Shown: positions 7,702 to 15,037, counted from the first letter of the stretch. The stretch is DNA of 16,935 bases from Verrucomicrobiales bacterium (GCA_003445095.1 DLVS01000447.1:1-16935), one strand, 5' to 3'. The notes: generated from the sequence alone by a model not told the origin. Program-made: numbers and translations.

Positions 7702-7720
7702 CCGGAAATGTGAGTTCCGG
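7702..7720 (+). repeat. Short inverted repeat in the leader of the basic peptide gene
   Basis: CCGGAA (7702..7707) and TTCCGG (7715..7720) are perfect complements around a 7-nt loop, 13 nt before the strong SD. It could be a 5' UTR hairpin or an operator. A T-run (7690..7696) precedes rather than follows it, so it is not a plus-strand intrinsic terminator. Confidence 0.35.
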
Positions 7721-7733
7721 ACTACGACGGATG

Positions 7734-7741
7734 GGAGGTGA
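7734..7741 (+). promoter_or_regulatory. Perfect Shine-Dalgarno sequence of the 25-aa peptide gene
   Basis: GGAGGTGA is fully complementary to the conserved 16S rRNA 3' tail and lies 5 nt before the ATG at 7747. No other confidently placed gene here has a comparable site, so it strongly marks this very short frame as translated, probably at a high rate. Confidence 0.8.
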
Positions 7742-7746
7742 GAGGA

Positions 7747-7824
7747 ATGCCCGCTAAGAAAAAGGCAGCAGCCAAGAAATCAGTTAAGAAGGCCGCACCG
7801 AAGAAGGCCGCCAAGAAAAAGTAG
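7747..7824 (+). CDS. Lys/Ala-rich 25-residue basic peptide (histone H1-tail-like)
   Basis: ATG to TAG gives 25 residues, 12 Lys and 8 Ala plus Pro, Ser and Val, arranged as KK pairs or triplets separated by Ala/Pro (PAKKKAAAKK, KKAAPKKAAKKK). This is the composition of histone H1 C-terminal tails and of bacterial H1-like nucleoid proteins, but with no globular part. A perfect SD precedes it and a strong hairpin follows, so it looks like a complete monocistronic gene rather than a fragment. Likely role (inference): a small, abundant DNA- or RNA-binding polycation in the cytosol. It is divergent from mutS across 273 bp. Few hydrophobic residues argue against a membrane-active peptide. I recall similar short Lys/Ala proteins annotated in Verrucomicrobia but cannot name a family. 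Confidence 0.72.
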   Translation: MPAKKKAAAKKSVKKAAPKKAAKKK

Positions 7825-7843
7825 GCCGCCTCCTTCCGACAAT

Positions 7844-7900
7844 CCGGGGCGGGAGTCGTCGTCGCGTGTTAAACGTGACGAGATTTCCGCCCCGGTATTT
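7844..7900 (+). terminator. Strong two-part hairpin after the basic peptide gene
   Basis: The outer stem pairs 7844..7854 (CCGGGGCGGGA) with 7885..7895 (TTCCGCCCCGG), 11 bp with one G-U. An inner stem pairs CGTCGCGT (7861 region) with ACGTGACG (7873..7880) around loop GTTAA, also with one G-U. The sequence TATTTTA follows at 7896..7902. Together they make a convincing intrinsic terminator or 3'-end stabilising structure for the 78-nt gene that stops 20 nt earlier. Confidence 0.6.
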
Positions 7901-7923
7901 TATGCCGAGACGGCTGATCGAAG

Positions 7924-8082
7924 GTGAAGGTCACTTTCGGACGCGAGAAGTGGAACGACATGCCGTACCACTTCAGCGACTCAGTCAGAATCCTCCACGG
8001 CGCGGTGTCAGCGACGCAGAGTCATTTGATCTACGCGGCACCCGTTCCGGAGAAGCAAGACCCCACGAAGCCGCACGCTTGA
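7924..8082 (+). CDS. Possible 52-aa protein with GTG start, unrecognised
   Basis: A frame from GTG 7924 to TGA 8080..8082 reads naturally (for example FGREKWNDMPYHFSDSVRI, then LHGAVSATQSHLIYAAPVPE) and most codons end in G or C, as in real genes here. The overlapping ATG frame starting at 7866 has the Arg/Pro-rich look of a shadow. Against it: an in-frame stop at 7915 forces GTG as the only start, no SD is seen, the frame begins just after a likely terminator, and I recognise no family. It may be a small gene or the remnant of a larger one. The same frame continues open after the stop into the YhcH-like gene, probably by chance. Confidence 0.3.
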   Translation: MKVTFGREKWNDMPYHFSDSVRILHGAVSATQSHLIYAAPVPEKQDPTKPHA

Positions 8083-8313
8083 TTAAAGAAGGTCCGAGAA
8101 TCCGAGACGTGGGGAACCGTTATTGGCGTGCCATTCGAAAATGAAGTGCCGGGAAATTTATCAGATTTCTTCGTCGCTTCACCTTTTCGGCGAGTCAAGT
8201 CCTCCGGTTCGTTTGGGCGGAGAGCAGGGCAATGGCCCCGATTCGAGCGACCTGCGTGGCGTCTTGGCGGCTTGCCCTGCGATGGATTTGACCGGACTCT
8301 CTCGGGCGGAACC
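8083..8313. other. Gap without an assignable gene before the YhcH-like gene
   Basis: Several frames are open here, including an in-frame upstream extension of the YhcH-like gene from GTG 8128, but that extension does not resemble the family and no other translation is recognisable. With 7825..7923 and the doubtful 52-codon ORF, about 490 bp lacks a firm gene. The promoter for the 8314..11276 cluster probably lies here, but I cannot place one. Confidence 0.4.
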
Positions 8314-8781
8314 ATGCTGCACGGAAGCCTTGCTGAGCCGGAGACCTATGCGCTGTTGACCGTCGATTCGGTTTGGCGGCGGGCGTTTGATTGGGTGCTC
8401 CAGCTTCCCGCCGACGCCCCGCTGGGAGAAGTTGAACTGCAAGGGCGGGAGATGTTTGCCTCGATCCAAGAGTATCCCACTTTGGCTCGTCACGAGGCAC
8501 GCTTTGAAAGCCACCAGGAACACGTGGATCTTCAATTCACGTTGTTCGGAGGAGAGGCCATCGAGTGGATGCCGCGCGGCCAACTTGGGCCCGACGGACC
8601 TTTCGCCAACGACGTGCAGTTTTGGCTCCCCCCACCCGATCCGATCACGACGCTGGCGCAAACCGCGGGGCGGTTTGCCATCTTTTTTCCGGCAGACGCA
8701 CATCGACCTAAGGTTCGGCTGACCGGCCACGACCGAGTTCGAAAAGGGGTGATCAAGATTCGTCGTCACTTGATCCACTAG
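8314..8781 (+). CDS. YhcH/YjgK/YiaL (DUF386) family protein
   Basis: 155 residues, standard for the family. The frame stays open upstream to GTG 8128, but family similarity starts exactly at the ATG at 8314 (MLHGSL), and a weak GGGCGGA lies just before it. These proteins have a cupin-like beta fold with a metal site and occur with sugar or sialic-acid catabolism genes; the E. coli members belong to nan and yia operons. The conserved ESHQEHVDLQF block (65-75), FFPADAHRP (124-132) and the terminal RKGVIKI-like strand are present, supplying His67, His70 and His130 as likely metal ligands. It lies 38 bp before the GDP-mannose epimerase-like gene in the same direction, suggesting a carbohydrate-related role. 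The reaction is unknown; an anomerase or sugar-acid role is often proposed. Confidence 0.88.
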   Translation: MLHGSLAEPETYALLTVDSVWRRAFDWVLQLPADAPLGEVELQGREMFASIQEYPTLARHEARFESHQEHVDLQFTLFGGEAIEWMPRGQLGPDGPFANDVQFWLPPPDPITTLAQTAGRFAIFFPADAHRPKVRLTGHDRVRKGVIKIRRHLIH

Positions 8782-8819
8782 CTGGGCTCGCACTTCGCAC
8801 CTTTGTTTTTCCTCAATTC

Positions 8820-9803
8820 ATGACTCCTAAGAATGAACTCGTCGTCGTCTGCGGCGGTGGTGGCTTTATCGGTGGCCATTTGATCGCCGATTTGCGCCGC
8901 CAGGGTTTCATCCGCTTGCGCAGCGTGGACGCCAAACCTCAATCGCAGTGGTACCAACGGTTCCCTGATGTGGAAAATCTCGTCCTGGATTTGGAAGGAA
9001 AGGCAGCCGGATACACCGCCCTGCAAGGTGCGCACACGGTGTACAACTTGGCAGCCGACATGGGAGGGATGGGATTCATCGAACTCAACAAGGGATTGTG
9101 CATGCTCTCGGTCCTCATCAACACGCACCTGTTAATGGCGGCCCGAGACTTGGGTGTGCAGCGTTATTTTTATGCGTCGAGCGCCTGCGTTTACAATGCG
9201 GACAAACAGCGGGATCAGAACGTGACGGCACTCAAAGAGGCCGACGCTTATCCAGCGCTACCCGAAGACGGCTACGGTTGGGAAAAGCTGTTCAGCGAGC
9301 GAATGTGCCGCCATTTCCGGGAAGATTTTGGAGTCGTCACCCGCGTAGCTCGGTATCACAACGTGTACGGTCCGTTCGGCACTTACGATGGCGGTCGGGA
9401 AAAGGCGCCGGCCGCGATGTGCCGCAAAGTGATCACCGCCAAACTTACCGGAAAGCACGACCTGGAAATCTGGGGTGACGGCCAGCAAACACGTTCTTTC
9501 ATGTACATCGATGATTGCCTAAAAGGGACCCAAATGCTCACCGCGAGTGATTTCACGGAGCCCTTAAACATCGGTTCAAGCGAGCTGGTTTCCATCAATC
9601 AATTGGCCGACATCGTGGAATCCATCGCGGGAATTAAGCTGAAGCGCCACTACAAACTCGACGCGCCGAAAGGGGTCAATGGCCGCAATTCCGACAACAC
9701 TCTTATTCAGCAGGTGCTGGGTTGGGAGCCGGGAACGCGTTTGCGCGACGGGATGGAAAAGACTTACCGGTGGATCTTCGACCAAATGGTCGGCCAGAAG
9801 TGA
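8820..9803 (+). CDS. GDP-mannose 3,5-epimerase-like NAD-dependent sugar epimerase
   Basis: 327 residues, extended SDR size. The Rossmann motif GGGGFIGG lies near the N-terminus (12-19). Specific matches to plant GDP-mannose 3,5-epimerase (GME) are strong: NLAADMGGMGFIE (77-89), SSACVYN with catalytic Cys123, Tyr152 and Lys156 in YGWEKLFSE, YHNVYGPFGTYDGGREKAPAAMC-type block ending with Lys195 as the second acid/base, then WGDGQQTRSF and GVNGRNSDN. GME converts GDP-D-mannose to GDP-L-galactose and GDP-L-gulose. Bacteria have few confirmed examples, so the precise sugar is inferred. Likely use: an activated L-sugar for a surface glycan or glycolipid. Two acyltransferase genes follow after 50 bp. 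No SD precedes the ATG. Confidence 0.9.
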   Translation: MTPKNELVVVCGGGGFIGGHLIADLRRQGFIRLRSVDAKPQSQWYQRFPDVENLVLDLEGKAAGYTALQGAHTVYNLAADMGGMGFIELNKGLCMLSVLINTHLLMAARDLGVQRYFYASSACVYNADKQRDQNVTALKEADAYPALPEDGYGWEKLFSERMCRHFREDFGVVTRVARYHNVYGPFGTYDGGREKAPAAMCRKVITAKLTGKHDLEIWGDGQQTRSFMYIDDCLKGTQMLTASDFTEPLNIGSSELVSINQLADIVESIAGIKLKRHYKLDAPKGVNGRNSDNTLIQQVLGWEPGTRLRDGMEKTYRWIFDQMVGQK

Positions 9804-9853
9804 CGGGAATTCCCCCGGCATCTCCCAACGATGAAGCCAGGCGCTGCCTCGGC

Positions 9854-10612
9854 GTGCCGTCGGTGGCGAGCCTATGGCGCCAGCCGTTGCCGTCGTTGAA
9901 TCGCCGGCCGGTAACCCGTTGCGTCTGCCGCGCTCTGATGACGGCGTTCCGCGGTCGGGTCCTCGCGATCGAAGGATTGAATCATGTCGCAGCGGACCAA
10001 GACCCATTCATTTTGGCTCTTAATCACAGTCAGGGTCCCGAGGCGGTGCTCGTTCCGACCTGGCTGTGTTTTCATCGGGGAGGACGCATGGTTCACTTCA
10101 TGGCTGACTGGAATTTTCTGCTGTATCCCGTCCTGGGGTGGATCATTCGATTGCATGAACCCATTGTGGTGATGCGCAAGGAAGCCAAGCCCAGGTTCCT
10201 GAACCGGCTTCGGCCCTGGTTCGAACCCAGTCGAACGCCATTTGCCGCGGCCAAAGAATTCCTAAAGGACGGTCGGTCGGTGGGAATCTTTCCGGAGGCG
10301 ACGGTGAATCATCATCCCACCCAGTTGCTGCGGGGTCAGTTGGGCGTCTCCCGTTTGGCCGTGGAAAGCCAGGTCCCGGTAGTCCCAGGCGGGATCCGTT
10401 TTCCGCAGCATCGCGGGGAGGCGCCAATTGGGAATGAAGAGCCGTTCACCATTCACTTTGGTCCGGCTCTGATGCCTCCTGCTCGCGAGAATAATCCACG
10501 GCGTGCGGCCACGTTATTTCATGAACAAATCATGTCGGCCATCTCGACACTTTCCGGCAAACAGTGGCAGCCTTTAGCCCGCCGGACGAAATATGCCTTC
10601 CCGAAAGCATGA
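9854..10612 (+). CDS. PlsC-type 1-acyl-glycerol-phosphate-like acyltransferase, HX4E variant
   Basis: About 252 residues from GTG 9854. The frame is open back to 9722 inside the epimerase gene, but that part has no family similarity; GTG 9863 is an equally possible start. Visible motifs: acyltransferase motif I as NHSQGPEA (His58, Glu63), so HX4E instead of the usual HX4D; motif III as FPEA (146-149) instead of FPEG; motif IV as VPVVPGG (174-180). Hydrophobic stretches near 86-99 suggest membrane association. The family moves acyl chains from ACP or CoA onto a lipid hydroxyl. The gene overlaps the following GNAT-fold gene by 20 nt, so translation is probably coupled. This O-acyl plus N-acyl pairing resembles OlsA/OlsB of ornithine-lipid synthesis or FeeM-type N-acyl amino acid loci. 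The substrate is unknown. Confidence 0.82.
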   Translation: MPSVASLWRQPLPSLNRRPVTRCVCRALMTAFRGRVLAIEGLNHVAADQDPFILALNHSQGPEAVLVPTWLCFHRGGRMVHFMADWNFLLYPVLGWIIRLHEPIVVMRKEAKPRFLNRLRPWFEPSRTPFAAAKEFLKDGRSVGIFPEATVNHHPTQLLRGQLGVSRLAVESQVPVVPGGIRFPQHRGEAPIGNEEPFTIHFGPALMPPARENNPRRAATLFHEQIMSAISTLSGKQWQPLARRTKYAFPKA

Positions 10613-11276
10613 CCTCCGGGTGACGCGTATCACCAACGAAGTGGGGCGCCAACGAGCGCTCCACGTGATGCGTTCTACCTACCGCGATGAGAAGAATTGG
10701 ATCCAATCCGACGACCGGTTGGTGGACCTCGGAGAACTTCAGGACCCGAGCGTGTCGTGGTTCGTTGCGGAGGCACACGGAGAGCCCGTGGGAGTTCTGC
10801 GGGTCCTCTATGAGCCTCCGCTGGAACTCTACGCCGAGTACGGTTTCAAATTGATAGCCCGAGACCTCGACCTCGATGCCTTCATTCGGGACCATCGGAT
10901 CGCGGAGATCGGACGTTTTGCCGTAGTGCCGGCGCAACGAAAGAACGTGTTGGTATCGGCGGCGCTGATGCGCGACGCCGTGGCCGAGACCGTCAGCCGC
11001 GGATTCACCCATTACATCACTGACGTATTCGAAGGTGAGCAGCATAGTCCGCTTGAATTTCACACTCGCGTGCTCGGATTCCAAGTGGTGGCAACCCATG
11101 AGGTTGGCGAACTCAATTGCTCGAATCGACGCATCACCATGGTGTTGGATTTGAAGCAATGTTATTGGCGGTTGCGCGCATCGGGCGGCTGGCTTATTCG
11201 CTATCTGACCGACGGATGGACCGAAGAGATGCACCGCGCCATGGGCAACAGTCCTGCTACGGTCGCTGCCGCGTGA
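10593..11276 (+). CDS. GNAT-fold N-acyltransferase, FeeM/N-acyl amino acid synthase-like
   Basis: 227 residues. The central GNAT pattern is visible: PVGVLRVLYEP (65-75, strands 3-4), EIGRFAVVPAQRKN (105-118, the strand and turn that bind the acyl carrier), a helix at 120-136, and LGFQVV (161-166). The long N-terminal part (RSTYRDEKNW, then about 20 residues to the core) and the size fit N-acyl amino acid synthases of the FeeM type or autoinducer-synthase-like proteins, which move a long acyl chain from ACP to an amine, rather than small acetyl-CoA GNATs. A 40-residue C-terminal helix-rich tail follows the core. The ATG lies inside the end of the PlsC-like gene (20-nt overlap), and the gene ends 5 bp from the end of the opposing dehydrogenase gene. 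Function as a lipid-amide synthase is inference; acetyltransferase remains possible. Confidence 0.72.
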   Translation: MPSRKHDLRVTRITNEVGRQRALHVMRSTYRDEKNWIQSDDRLVDLGELQDPSVSWFVAEAHGEPVGVLRVLYEPPLELYAEYGFKLIARDLDLDAFIRDHRIAEIGRFAVVPAQRKNVLVSAALMRDAVAETVSRGFTHYITDVFEGEQHSPLEFHTRVLGFQVVATHEVGELNCSNRRITMVLDLKQCYWRLRASGGWLIRYLTDGWTEEMHRAMGNSPATVAAA

Positions 11277-11281
11277 CTTGC

Positions 11282-14200
11282 TCAGCGCCACCGGACTGTT
11301 TTCACAAACGTCAGTAGATCCGCCAGCTCCTGTTTGGTCAGCGCAGCGTCGAATCCACTTGGCATCACGCTGATCGTCCCAGGGCGCAACTCCCTCACCT
11401 GACTCTTGGGCAGGCGTTGTTCCACGTTGGGGCCTGTTACCAAGGTAATTTCCGCATCAGTTTCGCGCCGGATAATGCCATTCACTTCCTCACCGTCAGT
11501 CAACACGACGGTAGTCGGCTCGTAGCTACGGACAAAACTCGCACTCGGATAGATCATCGCTTCGAGCAGATCGCGTTCGCTGCGGACTTCGCCGATTTTA
11601 GTTAACTCGGGTCCAACGTCGCCGCCGAGATAACCTATGCGATGGCAACTGGCGCACGCGGCTTTGGATCCGTTGAACAACGTTTGGCCGCGGCGTGTAT
11701 CGCCGGACAACCCTTGGAGTTCCTTGAGCAACGATTCCAATTGGGCTGCTTGTTGGGTTGCGTCCGTATTGAGTTCCGCGAACAACTGGTCGGCCTCCGC
11801 GCGAGTGGACTCAGGAAACTTGGCGAAATGCGGACGGAGCTGTGCCGGCGTCAATGCCCTGGCGCTTTTCCCTTCGCGCAAACTGGCGATCAACTGCCGC
11901 CCCAACACGTCGTCTCCGCCGCCATCGAAAGCGCCAAGCAGTTTCGTCACCTCCAGTGGTCCGGCGGATTTTACGTCGCCCGTTAGCTGGTGGAGTTGGG
12001 CGGGCGTCAGTTTCGCCCGAGCCAGCAGGTTGGCCGCGGTCGCGCGCACCGACGGGAGATTGTCCGCGCCGAGCCGAGAGCGCACAAAGGCGAATTCCGC
12101 GGCGCTCAAAGAAGCGCCGCCCGGGAGTGATGCACAAGCGTCGAGACGCAGCGCTGGCGCGAGAGCTGACTCAGCCGCGACAGTCCGCAGCGCATGCTGG
12201 ACATCTGGGTCGGGATTTACGGTCCGCGCCGCACGGAACGCAGCCGGCAGCAACTCTGCTCCACCTTCCTCGTGAAGGGCCAAGGCGGCTAAAGCGGCCG
12301 TCCTCCAGGCAGCCGGGGGTTCCTTGAGGCCGGCGTCAGCCATTGCGTTGAGGGCGGCCACGCGTGCCTCGGCGGGGAATGGAGGCTGAGAAACGATGTC
12401 GGAGAGCAACTGCTGGCCAGCCGGATCGCGCGTGAGAATGCGAAGCTGAGCACACACGGCCGCCAGTCGTTGAGGATCCGAGGCCGAGGCCGCCAAATCC
12501 TTGCGAAACCAGCCGGCCAACTCACCGCCCCAATCGGAATGCCGTCCCAAAATCCAGTTCGCCGCCGTGCGCAGGCGTTCGTCGCTCGCGTGCAGAAAAG
12601 GCGTTACTTCTGTAGCCTTCAGATCGCTGCCGTCCATTTGATCGAGAGCGATCAGGGCCGCGCGTTGCTCCACAGGGTTGCTGCCGCTCAAGAGGCGTCG
12701 GAGCACTGGGCGATCGCCGATCTCGATGAGCGCAAAGATGACGGAATGTTGAAAGAAAGGGTCTTGTGCCAGGGTCGGAGTGAGCGTCGTGGCTTTGACC
12801 AAAGCATTGACTTCAACCCCGGCTCCGATCCGCCCCAGCGCCTCGACGGCCACCCGGGCGAGATGCACCTGTCCACGACCAGCCGCGAACATCGCGTGGT
12901 TAAAAATGCGAGCCGCCCCGCTGGGATCACGATGCAGCGAAGCCGTCTTCACTGCTACTTGGGCGACGCGCGCGTCTGAGTTGTCCAGCGCCTTAAAGGT
13001 GGCCGACCTCGCTGCCGGATGGTCGATGCGGGCCAATGTCCAGAGCGCTGCAATCTTGATGTCGGCGGTCTTGCCTGAAATAGCCGCCTCACCCAGTAAA
13101 CCGATCGTCTCGCGGTCAGCCTTAGCCAGCGTACGCATGGCATGCTGTCGAACCGCCGGTCGTGGGTCGCCAAGCCGAGAGATGAGTTCGGAGGGAGTAC
13201 TCTCATTCCAATCGAGTTTTCGCCCCCACGGATCCTCGACCTTCGTTAGTGCCGACCGGCGCACCCGATAAATCGCACCTAACACGTCGGGCTTGGCTAA
13301 TTGCGAACTCGGGCAACACAGCTTGTACCATCCCCCGGTGTTCACTACGAGCAGGCTACCGTCCGCGTCTTCCAGCACGTCAGTTGGATGGAAGTCCACA
13401 TCTTCGGTCGTTAGGAAATCGCTGTCGGTGCTGGCGAACGTCGCGCCATTGGGGCGGAGCACGTGTCGGGTGACCTTGTGCAGATTGAAAGTAGTCGCGA
13501 AAAGATTGCCGCGAAAATCGGGTCCGAATCCCTCGCCCCGGTAACTCATCAAACCGCATTCAGCTGCCGGACCGGCCTGGAAAAACGGATGGAATAGATC
13601 AGGCCCCGTCCGCCTTACCCGGCCGTCGTCCAAGACGTCGTTTACCTTGCCAAAGACTCCGCCATAGATCGCGTGCCCGATGCCATCGCGGAATCCCGGT
13701 TGAGAAAAATCAATGAAGGTGCTGGAGAAGATCGCCTCACCTTCGGGCGTGAAAGCAACTTCGACCGGGTTGTCCATCCCACCGGACATGATCACATCGA
13801 GGTCTCCGCCGTCGGCACGCGCCCGATAAATGTGCGCCGCTTTGTCCTTGAGAACTTGTCCGTTGCCCAAGGTGTGGGTTTGCTCCGCGAACGCGCCTTT
13901 GGTCCAGTAGAGGTAGCCGTCGGGACCTAAATACGGGCCGTGAATGTCGTTGGCGCACCCGGTCAGGGTGCCGCCTTTGAACCATTCCTCTCGTTGGTCG
14001 GCGACGCCATCACCGTTCGTGTCGGTAAACTTCCAAATGCTGGGCGGCCCGGCCATATACACGGAACCGTCGTGCCACAGACAACCTTGCGGGAACATGA
14101 CTTTGTCAGCGAACACCACTGACCGATCGAAGAGGCCGTCGCCGTCGGTGTCTTCGAGGCGCAAGATTCGCGCGCCGGGGTTCTTCAGCTGACGTTCGGG

Positions 14201-14413
14201 AGCTTCATTCGAACCGTCGGAGTCAGTTACATAGAGCCGCCCTAAATCGTCGAAGCTCGCGCTAATGGGGCGCTGCACGAGGTTGGTGCCAGCGCCTAGC
14301 TCCACGGTAAATCCTTCGGGGACCACGAACTGAAGGCCATTGACTCGAACTTCCGCTGCGGTGGCGGTCACGCCCGCCCAGAGTGCCGCCAAGATCGCCG
14401 ATGAGACGCGCAT
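11282..14413 (-). CDS. PVC-type membrane-bound dehydrogenase: beta-propeller, HEAT repeats, cytochrome c
   Basis: 1043 residues. A short signal peptide is visible (hydrophobic residues 6-19, likely cut after ATAA), so it is exported. Residues of about 25-400 form a beta-propeller of the PQQ/soluble glucose dehydrogenase-like type found in Planctomycetes and Verrucomicrobia. It contains two calcium-loop-like motifs, DTDGDG (88-93) and DTNGDG (131-136). Residues of about 410-880 are helical HEAT-like repeats rich in Ala/Leu. The C-terminal part is a heme c domain with CASCH (920-924) and Met1017 in ISVMPSG as possible axial ligand. The family probably oxidises sugars or alcohols and passes electrons to the heme, but no substrate is proven. 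PVC genomes often carry dozens of these. The gene is divergent from the DUF1844 gene and convergent with the acyltransferase cluster. No SD is evident. Confidence 0.93.
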   Translation of the reverse strand: MRVSSAILAALWAGVTATAAEVRVNGLQFVVPEGFTVELGAGTNLVQRPISASFDDLGRLYVTDSDGSNEAPERQLKNPGARILRLEDTDGDGLFDRSVVFADKVMFPQGCLWHDGSVYMAGPPSIWKFTDTNGDGVADQREEWFKGGTLTGCANDIHGPYLGPDGYLYWTKGAFAEQTHTLGNGQVLKDKAAHIYRARADGGDLDVIMSGGMDNPVEVAFTPEGEAIFSSTFIDFSQPGFRDGIGHAIYGGVFGKVNDVLDDGRVRRTGPDLFHPFFQAGPAAECGLMSYRGEGFGPDFRGNLFATTFNLHKVTRHVLRPNGATFASTDSDFLTTEDVDFHPTDVLEDADGSLLVVNTGGWYKLCCPSSQLAKPDVLGAIYRVRRSALTKVEDPWGRKLDWNESTPSELISRLGDPRPAVRQHAMRTLAKADRETIGLLGEAAISGKTADIKIAALWTLARIDHPAARSATFKALDNSDARVAQVAVKTASLHRDPSGAARIFNHAMFAAGRGQVHLARVAVEALGRIGAGVEVNALVKATTLTPTLAQDPFFQHSVIFALIEIGDRPVLRRLLSGSNPVEQRAALIALDQMDGSDLKATEVTPFLHASDERLRTAANWILGRHSDWGGELAGWFRKDLAASASDPQRLAAVCAQLRILTRDPAGQQLLSDIVSQPPFPAEARVAALNAMADAGLKEPPAAWRTAALAALALHEEGGAELLPAAFRAARTVNPDPDVQHALRTVAAESALAPALRLDACASLPGGASLSAAEFAFVRSRLGADNLPSVRATAANLLARAKLTPAQLHQLTGDVKSAGPLEVTKLLGAFDGGGDDVLGRQLIASLREGKSARALTPAQLRPHFAKFPESTRAEADQLFAELNTDATQQAAQLESLLKELQGLSGDTRRGQTLFNGSKAACASCHRIGYLGGDVGPELTKIGEVRSERDLLEAMIYPSASFVRSYEPTTVVLTDGEEVNGIIRRETDAEITLVTGPNVEQRLPKSQVRELRPGTISVMPSGFDAALTKQELADLLTFVKTVRWR

Positions 14414-14587
14414 GGGGTCAACCTAGCGAGAACGGGGCTCCAGGGGTAGCGGGGAATAATTGACGGATGATTCGCGTTCATCGGTGGTTGAACTGCCTTT
14501 TTCGGGTTCTCCATTCGAGAAAAACGTCGCGCGTCGCCGTGCATTTTTTGGTAGGCGAAATGGCCCGCGCGTCCTGAATATCCCGCC

Positions 14588-15037
14588 ATGAATCCGACAC
14601 CGCTAAACGAGGACTCCTTAAGTAATGCGACTCCCGAGCAAATCCATTCGGCCCTCTTCGCCCAATTCGTCACTCACCATGCGCAGATGACGATGATGCT
14701 TCTAGGGAAATACCCAAATCCGGCCAGCGGCCAACTCGAGCCCGCTAATCTGGAAGCTTCCAAACATTTCATTGATCAACTCGAAATGATCGAGGCGAAG
14801 ACCAAAGGAAACCTGACGCCCGACGAGTCACGACTCCTGAGACAGATGCTGAGCGCGACGCGGCTCACGTTCGCCGAGGTGGTCGACGCGCAAGTAACCG
14901 AGCCCACCCCACCCGCCGCGTCTCCGGCGGAACCGGCTCCTCCCACCGAGCCCGCGGCGCCGCCCTCAGAAACGACCGCGACGGACCCAGCCGCCGCGGA
15001 CGACGAGTCGAAGGTAAAGTTCAGCAAGAAGTACTGA
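14588..15037 (+). CDS. DUF1844 domain protein with Pro/Ala-rich tail
   Basis: 149 residues. The first 100 match DUF1844: a helical segment LFAQFVTHHAQMTMMLLG (23-40), then ASKHFIDQLEMIEAKTKGNLT (57-77), whose KTKGNLT is the family hallmark, and a final helix to about 102. The tail (103-149) is low complexity, Pro/Ala/Glu/Thr-rich, ending in Lys-rich KVKFSKKY, and probably disordered. The function of DUF1844 is unknown; it is widespread as a small cytosolic protein in Verrucomicrobia, Planctomycetes and deltaproteobacteria. It is divergent from the dehydrogenase gene across 174 bp, in which I cannot place a confident promoter. No SD precedes the ATG. Confidence 0.85.
   Translation: MNPTPLNEDSLSNATPEQIHSALFAQFVTHHAQMTMMLLGKYPNPASGQLEPANLEASKHFIDQLEMIEAKTKGNLTPDESRLLRQMLSATRLTFAEVVDAQVTEPTPPAASPAEPAPPTEPAAPPSETTATDPAAADDESKVKFSKKY

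Noticed and set aside
7866..8144. 92-codon ATG frame after the basic peptide gene
   Set aside because: Arg/Pro-rich translation without natural segments. It overlaps a better-composed frame at 7924 and starts inside a terminator hairpin.
8128..8313. N-terminal extension of the YhcH-like protein from GTG 8128
   Set aside because: The 62 extra residues have no family similarity, and the family start MLHGSL coincides with the ATG at 8314.
9722..9853. N-terminal extension of the PlsC-like protein inside the epimerase gene
   Set aside because: It would overlap the conserved C-terminus of the epimerase, and the extra residues have no acyltransferase features.
11637..12275. 212-codon plus-strand frame opposite the dehydrogenase HEAT region
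   Set aside because: Ser/Ala/Arg-rich antisense shadow of an Ala/Leu-rich repeat protein; no motif seen.
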